Shown: positions 1 to 12,736, numbered from the stretch's first letter. The stretch: DNA of 64,000 nt from Drosophila persimilis (GCF_003286085.1 NW_020825330.1:1302001-1366000), one strand, 5' to 3'. Notes: generated from the letters alone by a model not told the origin. Translations and numbers: made by a program.

Positions 1-225
1 TATTTGCGATTTGCTGCCACGTGGGGCAGGGAATGGGTGCCAGGGTTGCCGCTGCCATCCATCCAGAGCCAGAGCACAACTCTGCTCTGGGACTACAATT
101 ATGACAATCTGTGGCCCGGCATTCGCTAATGAGATGATTACCGATTAAAGCGTCTTCAAGGCTTAGCGAAAGGAATCTGCTGAATGCCACAAACAACAAA
201 ACAACACAAAACAACAGAAAACAGA

Positions 226-250
226 AGCCAAAGCCAAAGCCAAAGCCACA
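226..250 (+). repeat. hexamer array AAAGCC
   Basis: Four units of AAAGCC. Confidence 0.9.
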
Positions 251-1363
251 TACACACCAACACCAACAGCACATTTCGCCCATTGGCCCATTATGATAAT
301 CATTTTTGAAAGGCTTTTCCTTTTGCTTTGCTTTCCGCACGAGTCTTGTGGCACCCAACAAAAGGGGATTTAAATTACGCTACGCTAAGCGGTTTATGCA
401 GTCGCAAACATCCAGCGTCCCACATCCCACATCCCACATCCAACATCCAACATCCAAAACAGCAGCGGACTGGAGTGGATGTCAGAGTTAACAAGCAAAC
501 AACAGACTCGACTCTCCGCCGACTCTGGGGAGCAGCGAGTGACGGCACAACCACCTCTGGATACCCTTCTTCCACGGAGATACCTTCTCTGGAGATCGAT
601 TTCGTAGCACTTTTCCCAGCATTTACCCTTCAGCTAAGCCACACTGGCCACCCATGCAAGGGCGTTATCCAACACTACACCACTACAAATGGATACAAAT
701 ACTCAAAGAATTCTTCAGTAGCTTAGTTTGCCTCTTGAACACTAGACTGCCTCTTTGCTGCTTCTTTCTGGCTTGGCTCTTTCCAACACTGTTTCCAGCA
801 CACAAAAAAGGTGCACTCTTTTAGTGGTTTTCCTCTTTTCCGCATGACTTTCCCAACACTGGCATATTTGCAACCCTCTTGGGCGGATTCCCTATGATTT
901 TGCTCTTGCGAGTATAATCATTTTGCGGTTAGGCCGCCACTCAAATCCCGTCATTGCCACGAAAGAACTGAAGCAGCCTGCGGCTTGGGGCATGGGGCAT
1001 GGGGCACGGGGCACGGGGCAGAGTGTGCAAGCTTCCATCTCTTGAGAGAGAGAGAGAGAGACGAGGGGTGCTCGTCTCATCAGCAGCCAAGCATCGCATT
1101 TTGAGATAAAACATAAAGAGGCCCAGCACCTAACATGCGTGCAAGTCCTCTCTCTCGCCGCCCCCACCCCTACACTCGCCCCACTCGCTATCGCTCTCTC
1201 CCAGTGTGGCTTATCTCCTTGTGTGCCTGTGTCTGTGTCTGTGCCTGTGCGTGTGCGTTTGATTTGTTTTCTGCTGTTGACTTTGGATAATGTCGTTTGT
1301 TGTGTGTGCGGCTCCCTCCCTCTGCCTCCCTCCCTCGTTCATTCCTTTATTCGTTCATTTGTA

Positions 1364-1390
1364 TGTATGTTTGTTTGTTTGTTTGTTTGA
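1364..1390 (+). repeat. GTTT microsatellite
   Basis: Five to six units following GTATGTATG. Confidence 0.9.
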
Positions 1391-1791
1391 CTGATTGTCG
1401 TGTCATTTCTGTCTGATTGTGCCGCCTATTAGTATACAAAATGAATGAATAAGTGCGCCCGTTGCCACACACAGCCGCACTCATTCGTGTGCCCGTCTGC
1501 CTCTTGTGCCTCTTCAGCCTCCCATTCTCGTCTCTCATTTCCATTTTCGTTGATTGAATGCCACACCTCCTCCTCTGCCTCCTCTGCCTCCTCTCCCTCC
1601 TGCTTCTCTCTCAATTGGCTTTAAGCCTTTAAGTCTTTTGTTAGACACAAAAAGCGACCGAATAGGAGGACAGAAAAAACAACGACTGCAAATGTATCTG
1701 TGCATCTGTGTATCTGTCTGTCGGTGTATCTGTATCCCGTATCAGTATCTGTGGCATGTTTAATTGTTGTAATGCGATTTCATCACCTCAT

Positions 1792-1793
<2 letters not shown>

Positions 1794-1831
<38 letters not shown>
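1794..1831 (+). repeat. CA microsatellite
   Basis: About 19 CA units, followed by two more short runs. Confidence 0.95.
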
Positions 1832-1835
<4 letters not shown>

Positions 1836-3008
1836 ACACACACAATCCACTCCAAACCAAATCATTCCTTCCATTCCATTCCCTGTCATTCGTTCCCTTC
1901 GCTCCATTGAATGCCGTTTCTATGGGTGGCACATCCCCGGCCCCTGCCTTCAATCCTTTTGTCTCTTTGGGACATGATTTTGATTGGCTTTAATGAGTGC
2001 ACGAGTACGAGTACGAGTACCCGTGTGTCTGTGGGTGTCTGTGCGAGTGTGGTCAATTTGATTTGCTTAATTGGCCATTCAATGGCCTGGAAACTTCCAC
2101 ATGGGCTTTATCTCCGAGGCCAATCGATGGATCGAGGGGGTAATCTCTTCATTGCAGACTTGTTTTATCCAAAGATTGGGTTTTTAACTGTTTCTCCACC
2201 TCCCATCGCCCGGCGTGGCTTAGCGCCCCGAAAGAGCTCGACACCGAGACAGCGGCGAGTGCCACAACCGTTAGATCTTTCCACTCGTTAACACTCTCGT
2301 TGCAACAACATTTGACATCGATTGCTTGAGGACTCGTTCAGCAGTCACTTGAGCCACTTGGCTGCTCATGGAATTGGAAGCAAACAAATTGAGTGGACTG
2401 CCTGCCCGCCTGCCCGCCTGCCAGGACAGTCTTCTTCCCGGCTCCGGAATATACGTACGTACAGTCGTCTCTAATGATGCGCATTAATTTGCGAAAACAC
2501 TCGACTACACGACTACACGACTACACGACCACTCGACCACTCGACCATCATAAACACAGTGCGCGCAAATTGTTAATTGACACATTGCTACACTCAAGTG
2601 CGTCCCCTAATGGTCCTTTCTGTCTCTATCCCACTCTCCCTGTGTCCGTCTCTGTGTGTGTGGGTCCTTTCAGCAGTTTCACTTGATTTTCAATTAGTTG
2701 CGAGGACTCGGCGCATAAAGAAAGCAGCCACAGAAGCAGCAGACAGGGCACGGGCAGGGGTCTGGTCTCTGGTCTCTGGGCTCTGTGCTCTGTGCAGGGG
2801 ATAAAAGGTAGCCAATAAAGCCCATAAAAGGCCATGGCTGGTCATCATCATCCCCAGACCACAATGAGATTATGGTCAAGCAGTGGCACAGCCGCAGGGG
2901 GACCGGGCAGGGAGGAGAAGTGCGAAAAGTCCGGGCACATCAATCAATCAGAATCAGCATTCGTTTGGGTATTCATTAATTGAGGCTTTCACTCGTTTCG
3001 TTCGGCTA

Positions 3009-3031
3009 ATGAATGAATGAATGAATGAATG
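3009..3031 (+). repeat. AATG microsatellite
   Basis: Five units or more. Confidence 0.95.
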
Positions 3032-3420
3032 CAATGAGTGGCCATCGATTAACGGACAAACGAATACAACTTTTGAGGTTTTATTCCCCTCTGATTACTG
3101 ATCCCAGAATCCTGCTTGGGGACATTGGCTATCGCACGTCTGCGCCGTCCAGACTATCCATCAATCTGCATGTCATTCCGTATCCATGTATCTTTCAATC
3201 AATGCATCTTTGACACTCATTCGGACTATCTTTTGTGCCTTTTGTGCCTGCAAAGCCCACATTTCGACGTCTTATGCGTCCTGCAGCAGTGCCCCTCCGT
3301 CCTAAATTTGTGCCCTCATCGAACCTCTTAAGGCTCTGCGCTGTCTCCGTCCCCCCCTCTCTCCGCCCAAGAATTCATTAGAAACATTATCCAGAATTTA
3401 AATTAAATCAAATAATTGCT

Positions 3421-3482
3421 CTCCCCCTCCCCCTCTCTCTCGCCCTCTCTCTCGCCCTCTCTCTCTCTCTGTCTCGCTCTCT
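3421..3482 (+). repeat. CT-rich tract with CTCTCTCGCC units
   Basis: Pyrimidine-rich, with three CTCTCTCTCGCC-like units. Confidence 0.85.
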
Positions 3483-3879
3483 TTGGAATTCACTTGAACT
3501 GCTGCTGGCGCTGCTGCTTTCAGAGATGATTTCGATTCGAATTTGCTCATTTGAAATTCATTGAATTTTGTGATAATTTGATTAGAAGGACACGCCTCCT
3601 CCTTTCAGCGACGAGCGATTGTTCCATCGACGGCGGGGGAACGGTGTAGGGAGGGGAGGGGAGGGGGGGGAATACATATATTCCTGGGATTTGCAGTTTG
3701 TGTTTCTGGTGTTTGGCTTCAGGTTTCTGTGGGCCCCCCCTGACATAAATTGCACTCTGCAGCAGCGACAAACGAATTTCCATTTAAATGCTTGACATGG
3801 CATTCCCCCATTTATCAAGTATATCCAAATAAATTAGTTAAATATTATGTTGTCCAATTAGGAGACGACTCCTTCAGCC

Positions 3880-3886
3880 CCACACA

Positions 3887-3920
<34 letters not shown>

Positions 3921-3921
3921 C
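3880..3921 (+). repeat. compound CA/GA microsatellite
   Basis: About 12 CA units then about 8 GA units. Confidence 0.95.
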
Positions 3922-4004
3922 ATTCTGGCAGCATAAATTGCCAAGTCAGCAGCAGGAGCAGCATTTGATGGGACAACAATGGGAGTCAGTCCCCCCCCAT
4001 ATCC

Positions 4005-4415
4005 ATGGTTGCCAGGAGTCAAGGATACCCAGGAGTTCAAATTGTCAGCGACACACTGCCACTCCCCCTGCTGGCAGTCCACACATTGACATTCATTGTC
4101 CGGAAGGACTCCCGAGAACCAACTAACACGACACCGCGTCGCCATGAATTATATGGCAATTATATGCATGTACGCGACTGTCCCCGTCCCACCGGCAAGA
4201 GGCCAGAGGGGAAATCAGAAGAGTGGGGGCAGCAGATCAATCCGGAGCCCAGTTTCGCACTGATTCGAGGCCCACCGATCACCGAGTCCTTGGCGCAGGA
4301 CAGAGCTGATTCGAAGAGCCACAAGCGAAGGAAGGTGTTCGAAACATCACTTGAGAATCGACTTGGCACTGAAACGAGCACGTTCGAGCAGGGCCACGTG
4401 GCAGGGAATCCCTGA
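4005..4415 (+). CDS. weak candidate ORF (136 aa), unknown
   Basis: ATG at 4005 to TGA. Codon use is mixed rather than microsatellite-like, and a basic cluster (KSHKRRK) occurs near residue 103. No domain, signal peptide or membrane segment is seen, and an overlapping 117-codon frame exists on the other strand. Length alone is not convincing in 51 kb of moderately GC-rich non-coding DNA. Listed only because it is among the few ATG-started frames here without low-complexity sequence. Confidence 0.15.
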   Translation: MVARSQGYPGVQIVSDTLPLPLLAVHTLTFIVRKDSREPTNTTPRRHELYGNYMHVRDCPRPTGKRPEGKSEEWGQQINPEPSFALIRGPPITESLAQDRADSKSHKRRKVFETSLENRLGTETSTFEQGHVAGNP

Positions 4416-5040
4416 TCGAAAACGAGGAAGGCGCACCCGACCACGGCCGACCGAAATGCAATTATTCTGGCTGTCCATAAAGTTATTTGCATATTGTCAA
4501 CATAATTAAACATGCTTTTGACTTGTGGTTACACGGACGGGCAGGGGGACGGGCGGGGGGGACGGGCGGACAGACAGGCCCCTTGAAGCCCCGCAACAGC
4601 ACTCATGTATATGGAGTGTCCTTGACAGAGGAAACGTACGAGTACTCGTACTTTATATTCGAACGAGTGCACGAGAGAGAGCGAGAGAGCGAGAGAGCGA
4701 GAGTGAGAGCGGGGGGGAGGGGGAAAGGGAGAGCTGCATGAATGTGAAATTGTTTTTGGCAAAGTGCACAATGCACTTGACGACTGTCAAAACGGACAGG
4801 GGACATGTGGCAAGGGCACGGTGGGTGCGGGGAGCGGGGACACAGTCGAGTCGAGTCCTTGTTATTTATGTAAAATGTTGCACAACATTTATTGGTGGGC
4901 GGAGCGGCAGAAAGGACAACAACAGCAGCAGGACAGCGGCAGGACAGCGGCAGGAGGAGGCGTTTACAGAACAACAATAAAATTGTCCTTAACTGAAAGA
5001 AAATGAGGACAATTGCAGCAACTTTTCCGGCAATTTTCAG

Positions 5041-5061
5041 ATATATATATATATATATATA
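5041..5061 (+). repeat. AT microsatellite
   Basis: Ten AT units. Confidence 0.95.
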
Positions 5062-6329
5062 AGTGTGTACTCGCATTGAAACAATGCCACATTGATGCCA
5101 CAACTGTCCTTGCCACCGCCTGCCGCCTGCCTCTGTTGTTGCCGCTGCTTGGGTCAGCAATAAAAATTTGTCCTGCGGTAAATGAAATGGATAGCAATTG
5201 CGATTGCGATAACTGGCCTGCCTGCCTGCCCGCCTGCCTGCCTGCCCAATGGTCAAACGCGAATCCATCCATCCCTTCTACCCTCTCACCCCTCTCGCCC
5301 CCTCCCCTGTGTGTTCGCTGTGTGTGTGTGTGTGGGTGGGAAGAATCACGATAAAAAACTACCGAAACGGAAAAAACAATGGCCAACAAAATATACTGCA
5401 AGTTATTTTGTCCGGGTCGAGGTCAGTTTTGCTTTTTTCTGCTGCTTTCGGATACCCCGTGAGGTCACAGTCGCCGTGGACCAACTGGCAGCCCCGAACG
5501 AAGGTCAGTCTGTCCTGATCCAAGAGTTGTTCGAGTCATGGGGTCTTCCTGTCCGTTCGCTGGCGATCGATCGGGCTTAGAATTTGGACAGAGCTTCCCA
5601 CAGGTCCGATCGACGGGCGAATCATTCGAGTCTGTTCGAGACCTTGGGCCGAATAATTTCATGAACTTTGGTGTGAAAAGCGAACATCATGTCTTCCTTT
5701 ACCATTATCTTCTCTCGAAGTCTCTCTAATACATGGAACTATCTAAAAGCAATCCCAGAAGATCGGCTCAATCTCGACCAATGGTATATTTGTTGGCTTT
5801 TGCCGGCACGATTTTGGTTACCTTCGGAGACTTAAACCCACAAAGCAGGAATGGTTTTGGCATTTAGTGACTTGGAAAGATGTTATCCAGATAGTCCTAT
5901 CCATAATCTGACCTTCCAGCGCCTAGTGCCCGCTCCCACAGAGCTCCTTTCTTCGGTTAGAGGTCATCGATTAGTCGATCAATGTCCGTGTCTATGCCGA
6001 ATGGTTTTTGGAACAGTTTCTCTTTCGTTTAGCCGCTTCTGCTTTGGTTTTCTGTTCTCTCTACTAGGAGAATGCTGGCTTTCGGTTTCGGTTTCAGTTC
6101 TGCAACTTTGTGCGAGTGTGGCACTGCTCCCCGCCTCCTCGACTCCTGTGGCGCAGAGATGAGGGATGGCTGGATGGGTGGAAGGGGGGACGGGGGGATG
6201 GGGCATCCTCTGGTGTCCCCCATTTGTTTTTTAATATTGCACTCTTGTTGTTTATTTTTGTTGTTTTTCGGTAAAGTTTATCTCTTTGGCTTTGGGATTA
6301 TTGGGTCAATTGGTTGCCTGTGGATGTGC

Positions 6330-6372
6330 GGGGGTACTGGGGGTACTGGGGGTACTGGGGGGTGTGGGGGGC
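6330..6372 (+). repeat. 10-bp G-rich repeat GGGGGTACTG
   Basis: Three units followed by GGGG-rich sequence to about 6375. Confidence 0.85.
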
Positions 6373-7063
6373 GTGTGTGGAGATTCCTAATTAACAAAGT
6401 ACTGAAAAGGAAAGTTTTCTCCACACTCCCCCCTCCCACACACACATCTCTCTCTCGCTCTCTCTCGCTCTCCCTGTGTGAACTTTGACCCGTGCATTGG
6501 CATCGTTTGGTGCATAAACTGCAGGCAGAGTTCAGTGCAGGAAGTGTGTCAGGTAATTGCGTTCAATAAGCAGGTCGGTCTCCTCGTTGCTGCAGGTGGC
6601 AGGTGGCAGGCGGCAAGCGGCAGGCGGCATGTGGCAGGAAGCTCATGTGAAAGGAAAGGAGGCCTCCTCTGGAGTGTCACTTGCATCCTGCATAATTGGT
6701 TGTGCATCCAATGGTCGTCGGCGGTCTCCATTTACCCATTTCCCGTGCTCTAATGCTCTCCCTCTCCCTCTCTCTTGCTGTATCATCTGCACAATCCAAG
6801 ACACGACACACGACACACGACCTCCCCCCTTCTCCCTCTCCCTTCCACTCCATGGAACCATTATCCACTCCCCAGCCCCGCCTCTCGCTCTCTCCCTCTC
6901 AATCGTTGACCATTTCGCACAGAATTTGGAGCAGGCCAATGATTAATTTATGCGAAAATTCGAAATGAAATCGTGCGAAAACCAAATTTGCTCGCCACAC
7001 AATTTAAATGCGACTGCACTTTCGACGAAGGAAACCGCCGCAGATGGGAGGATATGAGGGGGC

Positions 7064-7098
7064 TGGATGGATGGATGGATGGATGGATGGATGGATGG
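7064..7098 (+). repeat. GGAT microsatellite
   Basis: About eight units. Confidence 0.95.
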
Positions 7099-8684
7099 GG
7101 AACGAAGGACACTCGGGCCAGGGGTCGGAAAGAATCACCGATCGAGAGACACTCTCCTTGGCGGCTCCCAATCGTAGTCCGCCGCCGGTTCGATCCAGTA
7201 TTCAAACATATTCGGGATGGATCGAGCGTACAACACAGAGAGCGAACCTTATCCCTAACCTTAACCCCTTATGCACACTCCCTTCTTGCGCTCTTGGCCC
7301 TTGCTTAACCCTAGAAAAACTTGCCATCGTCTCCAGGCATCGGGCATCGGGTCGACCCATCGCCCATTTTGAATGCAATCAAAGAATTTCTTGCGCTTTC
7401 AGCTTTCATGCTCCTTCAGGCGGACACCGGGTGCTCCCCGGCTCCTTTCATCCCCTCGATTATACAGCGCCCGAGGCATAAATATTAGCAAAGGCGTCGC
7501 CGTCGTCCTCGTCGCTGCTGCAGTCATTTAAATGTTGTGGTTTCGATCCCAGCAGTTCCCCTGGGGGTTCCTGTCCCCTGGGTCCTGTCCTCCTCCTTTT
7601 GATTGTGTGCCTGGTCCTCGCTCCTCCCTCCTGCCTCCTCCCTCCTCCAGTAAGCTGTCAACGAAGCTTCTTAACCCTAGCCTCATTCCCGAAACCCCAA
7701 AAACCGAAAAATTCAACTCCGTCGCACAATGAATTAAATGAATCTCAATTTCCGTTTGGTTTGCGGTTAAAAGCCGCAGTCGTCCTTCGTCCTTGGTCCT
7801 TGGTCCTCTGTCGCCGCTCCTCTTGGAAAATGCAAATTCTCCAACAGCGAAAATGAAAACAAGCCCAAAAACTCTTCTACTCGTTGCAAGAACAACAACG
7901 AGAGGAAGAAGGGCTGGCTGGCTAGCTGGCTAGCTGGCTGCTGCTGCTCCTGCTTCTGCTGCATCAATTGCCTGGCTTTCCATCTTCCATTCGGTTTGAA
8001 GTTTTCCTTTTCGAGAGGCAGCAGGACGAAAGGACGCTAGAAAGACCCGTAAATTGCTGCAAGATGCCCCCCGCTGCCGCCGCCGATGCTCGAAGGAAGG
8101 AAACTTTTGTGCCGAAGCAAGCGGCAAAACTTTTACAGCTGCAGGAGGCGGGACACGGGACGCGGCACGCGGGTCACGAGTATGCGGATGATGATGAGGC
8201 ACAAGTTCCACCTCCACCTCCGGCTCCTGGTCCTGGCCGCTGGGTCGTTCGGGTCGCCGTCTGCAAAAGTTTTGCGATTTGTTTGCGCGAAATAAACGCG
8301 ACGCAGATAATTTGCGCAAAAGTTCGCTTACTGCCATTCGACCTCTCCTTTCCCCTGTCCCCTGTCCCCTGCCCCCTCCCGCCTCCTCCAGCTGGTTCTC
8401 CTGCTGCCGCTGCTGCAATCCTGACTCCTATTTTTGGCCAACAATTTCATTTCGGGGAATACGTATTCGCGGAATGTCCAAATAAACGAACCACCGAACG
8501 AATGAAAATGTTTTGAAAGTATTTTTCAACAAATTGAATGCCTAGGACTCTTGGAAGTCTCGTTTCTCTTTTTGATATTCGTATTTGAAAATCGTTACAC
8601 TCGAGAGTTTTACTAAGCGGCAAAATGGAAAATGGCTTTTCCATTCAATTTTTGCACTCGCCGTAAGCGGTCTATTCCGTTACA

Positions 8685-9000
8685 CTCATGACTCGAATTA
8701 CTCGAATTAGTTACTCGTTACTCGCTGCATACATGGTATTCGCTGATAGTTATGCGTCACTCGCCACATTTGAAAAACAATCAACTAGTTTCATTGCTAC
8801 TCACTAATTAGACTCGTTACTCGTTACTTGGTACTCGTTACTTGCAACTTGTTGCTCATTATTTTTCATTTTCGCATTTCATTACTCGTCTCTACTCGTA
8901 ACTCGTCACTCGTCTCGTAATTATTTACTCGTTACTCTCGTTTATACGCGCATTTATTCCGCATTTCAATCAAGGCACAAGTTACTCGATACACGCTACT
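8685..9000. repeat. cluster of ACTCGTT/TACTCGC short interspersed repeats
   Basis: Dozens of ACTCG cores, mostly TTACTCG, ACTCGTT and GCTACTCG, with irregular spacing. Further clusters of the same family lie elsewhere in the left 47 kb. Confidence 0.8.
8953..8958 (-). terminator. poly(A) signal AATAAA downstream of the basic-protein ORF
   Basis: TTTATT on the plus strand reads AATAAA on the minus strand, about 200 nt after the TGA at 9158. It suits a short 3' UTR. Hexamers of this kind are common in AT-rich DNA, so this is only supportive. Confidence 0.35.
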
Positions 9001-9157
9001 TTCTAAAGTCTCAAGTAGCGCCTTCTCTCGCTGCTTACGTCACAAAAATAACAATATTGAATCACAGTGAATTTGAATTTGAATTTGAACAATTGCGTGC
9101 CAAAAGACTGATGGTAGAACCTGACCGATACCACCAAACCGACTCTTTTGCAGCATC

Positions 9158-9994
9158 TCATTTCGCCATCCTGCGGGACTTGACGCACATCTTTTCGAAC
9201 TCGTTGGTGGAGATGAAGTCAATGATGGGCAGCCGATTGGTCAGCGGCACCTGTGCCTCGGCCCCATCTGCGTCCTGTGCTGGACAGAGGTTCCAGGATA
9301 CGCCGGTGAGACACATCATTGGCCTGAAAGACTTCTCCCGCAAGTCCGGGACTTTGCGCTGGCCCAAATGGCAGAAGAATTCGATACCCCTCCTGGTTAG
9401 CCTCGAGTCTGTTGGTATCGGGCTGGTGGTCACGTATCGGGGCAGCGTTTGGGTCTGCGTCTGCGTATGTGTCTGTGTGTGCTTTCTGCCTCCTTGACAC
9501 TGCACCACTTGCGATGACGGCTCTTGCGGCTTTTTGCGCCCCTTGCTAGGGGAGGAGCTGGACCCCGACTGTATGTGAGTGTCGGGATCCTTGACCAGAA
9601 AAAGCACGGGAGTGCCACGGGCTCGCTTCCTCCTGTTGGTTTCCCTTGGCTGCATGGACGTCGTCTTGGGCATCACCTTCTTCTTGGCTGCCGTCGCATT
9701 CGTCGCCTTTTCCTTCATCGCCTTCAGGGGCATCGACAATGCTGGCTTCAGCTTCTGCAGCCGCTTTGTGGCCTTGGATTTGCTCAAGGCATGGCTGCTT
9801 CTAAGAGCCATCGGAGTGGATCGCAGTTTGGTTTTGGGCTTGCTCAAAGATCGAGAGCTGGTCACTGCCTTTCTTGGCTTTGCCTTTACCCGTGACTTCA
9901 GCTTCGATTTCGACTTCGATTTCGCGATTTTGATGCCTGACAGTGCTGCTGGCCGAAAGACCGTGGTTTTGTCAGCTGCCGAATGTTTGGGCAT
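9158..9994 (-). CDS. hypothetical intronless, very basic Lys/Ser-rich protein (278 aa)
   Basis: A single open frame from ATG (9992-9994) to TGA (9158-9160), the longest ATG-started frame in the non-coding left 51 kb that is not built from a microsatellite. About 28% of the first 120 residues are Lys or Arg, with few acidic residues and alternating Lys-Ser runs such as KSKSKSKLKSR; a second basic patch RRKRAR follows at about 121. The middle has a Thr/Gln/His run (HTQTHTQTQTQT). The last third is less basic and has five cysteines (for example FFCHL, MMCL, NLCP). No domain is recognised. The composition fits a chromatin- or nucleic-acid-binding protein, for example a male-germline basic protein, but that is inference. 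A minus-strand AATAAA lies about 200 nt downstream. It lies, same strand, in what I interpret as a long intron of the gene starting at 33.7 kb. Confidence 0.6.
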   Translation of the reverse strand: MPKHSAADKTTVFRPAALSGIKIAKSKSKSKLKSRVKAKPRKAVTSSRSLSKPKTKLRSTPMALRSSHALSKSKATKRLQKLKPALSMPLKAMKEKATNATAAKKKVMPKTTSMQPRETNRRKRARGTPVLFLVKDPDTHIQSGSSSSPSKGRKKPQEPSSQVVQCQGGRKHTQTHTQTQTQTLPRYVTTSPIPTDSRLTRRGIEFFCHLGQRKVPDLREKSFRPMMCLTGVSWNLCPAQDADGAEAQVPLTNRLPIIDFISTNEFEKMCVKSRRMAK

Positions 9995-10214
9995 CGTTTC
10001 GAAAGGATTTTGTTACAAAAATTACAAATTATTTTACACAAACACAAAAATTTAGTTCGATTTTGCTTCTCGTTTTGTCAGTTGTATGCGAGCGACTGGT
10101 GTTTCCATTTGGGGCTTTGCCTGGGATCTTTTTCTGGGGACGAAAGGCTGCTTAGATCTAAGATCTTTATCTGTTTCGGTGAGACTTCGTCGGTTTCTAT
10201 CTCTGGGATGCGAG

Positions 10215-10340
10215 GACATGTTCCTAGTCACTCGCTAATCGTTAGTTGTTACTCGTTGATCACCTGCAATGTCTATCCCTGATAGCCTATTGCTTACTCG
10301 TCACAATTAGTTCCTTAATTACTCGCTACTCGCTAATCTC
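10215..10340. repeat. ACTCGTT-type repeat cluster
   Basis: Repeated ACTCGCTA, ACTCGTT and ACTCGTC words in plus orientation, just upstream of the basic-protein ORF on its strand. Confidence 0.7.
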
Positions 10341-10845
10341 TGCGGTGTCAAGCTATCATTTAGACGTCGGCTGCAGCTCTTCCTTCGTTCCCTCTTTTTT
10401 CCATCACCCGAAGTGAACTTGAGCACGTTTCCCCATTCTCCATTTCCTGTGTGGCCCCTCTTGACTTCCACACTTGACTCTCCTTGACTGCCATCTGCTA
10501 TCACTCCTACCGCCCTCTCTCGCTCTCTCTCTCCATCTCTGCATGTTTTATGGTCTGCTGTTTGTTTCCTCAACCTTTTATATTCCATTTTGATGTGCGT
10601 GAACCCTTTTTCTGTGCCTTCCCTGGGGACCATTTCCGTTTTGTTGCTCTTTGATTTTCCCTCACATTTGCATATGTTTTTCTTCCCCTCTTTTCTCGCA
10701 TTTTCGCAGTTGCCATTTCCCATTTAAATTCATTTACGCATTTTCATTGCACACTTGGCTCTCCGTTTCTCCATTTCTATTGATTTTCCCCCAATCGCCC
10801 TCAACAAACTCATTAATAAAGTAGAGTTCTACCATTTCCCTGCCA

Positions 10846-10880
10846 CAGCCACAGCCACAGCCACAGCCATAGCCATAGTC
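10846..10880 (+). repeat. hexamer array CCACAG/CCATAG
   Basis: About six units of GCCACA, the last two with T. Confidence 0.85.
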
Positions 10881-11039
10881 ATTTCCATTGCCTTCTAGTT
10901 TCCATCTAGTTTCCTCTCACGAGTCGTAACTTTTCTCGCTATTTGGCTCTAGTTTCCCTCCCAACGCTCGCCCTTTGCCTCATTTTTGGTGTCAAGTGTT
11001 GCGTATCATTTAATGTGACACACTTACGAGACATGGTTG

Positions 11040-11110
11040 GGCACGGAGACGGGCACGGAGACGGGCACGGAGACGGGCACGGAGACGGGGACGGAGACGG
11101 GGACGGGGAC
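11040..11110 (+). repeat. 12-bp tandem repeat GGGCACGGAGAC
   Basis: About five units of GGGCACGGAGAC, the last ones varying to GGGGACGGAGAC. Confidence 0.9.
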
Positions 11111-12736
11111 TGACAGCCAAACACATGTTTCCCTCAGACTCTGTGGAATGCTAATTTGCTCTAGTCAGCACAAAAAACACATGCCACACATGTCATGCCC
11201 CCAGCCACCATTAAAGTGTGGAAGAACACTGCGAGAAAATGCCACAAATGCATGGAAAACTATGCTCCCAAGAATGGTCAGCTGATTACGATCGATGTGA
11301 TCGGTAACGAGTAAGGGGGAACGAGTAATTAAGCAGCTCATAGGCGAGCTGTCAGCGAGTGGAATGGCCTTTCTGTGGCTTCGGATTCCCCTCCGAATTC
11401 AAGTCTCTCTTTCCTTCCATCAATCCAAAGAGTTCTTTGCGTCCAGTGCTGATGGATTCTGATAATTCACAGCTTGGAAGGGCATTCATTTTGGGACACG
11501 AAACAGATACGGAGACTGGAACGGCTGGCAGGAGACAGGAAATGAACAGGACACCCAGCACCCAACCGTCCCTTTGGGGTGTCTTTCGTTTCTGGTCAGA
11601 AGTTTGATATATGATCTGGAAGTCTTCTCCCCCAAAGGAGCGACGGAAGCCCATGAAAATTCCAAACCTAAGGCCATACTGAAATTTATGTCTTTTCTGT
11701 GGCTTCTTTCTGCCTTTTTACAGAAGGCTGAATGACCGCTAAGTCGCATGCATCGGTGGACTGCTGTTGCATCGTGCGGCAGTGCTCATCGGGTTGCTGC
11801 ACTCTCTGCCTCGCTCTTAAATCCACAAGGACATAGAGCATACGCTCTCTTCTGAAAACAGTGTCTAAAACGCTGCAGCAAAATGTTTTTTTCCGCTTAA
11901 GCACATCGCGTCCCACATGATCCATGCCCCATTCCCCATGCCCCATGCCCAACGCTCTCACTTTGACTCCGACTCCGACTCTAAGCCGTTGAGGAAAATG
12001 AGAAAAACAAAGGGTGATGGGAGACGGGAGCTGGGAGATGGGAGGAGGAGTGAAATACAAGTGAAAAGCTACAGTCCCCCACCGAGGACCAATCCCAGAA
12101 GTGCGTCCCTCCCTCCCTTCCGTCACGGCCGGCCCACCAATGTGTTTTGTTCTGTGTTTGTTTTATTTTGCCGCACAATTTTCTCCCTTCTTTGGGGAAA
12201 ATCCCCAACGAAAACACCACCAACAATGGGCAACACAATGGAAACCTCAGTCGGAGGCAACAATTCTCCTGTCGACAGGAGAGGCAGGAGCCTCTGAAAA
12301 GGAGCGACAGCTTGAGCAGGAGCCCCACGGAAGCGACTCGCATCGATTGATGACCTGTAGAAGCTCTTCTTTGCGATCAGAAGCTCAGGAACTCGACCAA
12401 AGAGAGGCTTTACTGTGCATCCTAGGGTGATAGAGAACGACATGTACTCGTTAACAAATGCCTTATATTCGTTAATGCCACTCGTTACTCGCTCATGACG
12501 ATTATATCCATGGCGCAACCGAAGAGTTTCTACTGCACGACGATCGCGTTACAGGGTATCCACCGCCTGATACCACTTTCTCGCGCGGTCTCTCTTTCTA
12601 CTGATTTTTCTGGCGAGAAAAACACAGAACACACAAAAAACGTGGCAGTAGAAGAAAGAAGGAAATGTGCACATGCTTCGTTGCCTGAAGTGCGCTATTT
12701 TGCACCTACGGGATTTTGTGTGTGGCTCACACACAC

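Larger units (their letters stand above)
1..8950. other. non-coding stretch, probably intronic
   Basis: No convincing gene except the weak frame at 4005-4415. It holds many microsatellites (CA, GA, CT, AT, GGAT, AATG, GTTT), CCTGC-type repeats and G-rich tandem units. I read it as part of the long minus-strand intron because of the recursive splice site and first exon to the right. The intron's 3' splice site is not in the window. Confidence 0.5.

Noticed and set aside
4603..5268. 221-codon minus-strand frame
   Set aside because: Includes an AT microsatellite (Tyr/Ile run), GA arrays and CCTGC repeats; no protein-like segments.
7185..7200. GGTTCGATCCA as a tRNA B box
   Set aside because: One base short of the consensus T-loop and no A box or cloverleaf could be drawn around it; the similar word at 32680 fails likewise.
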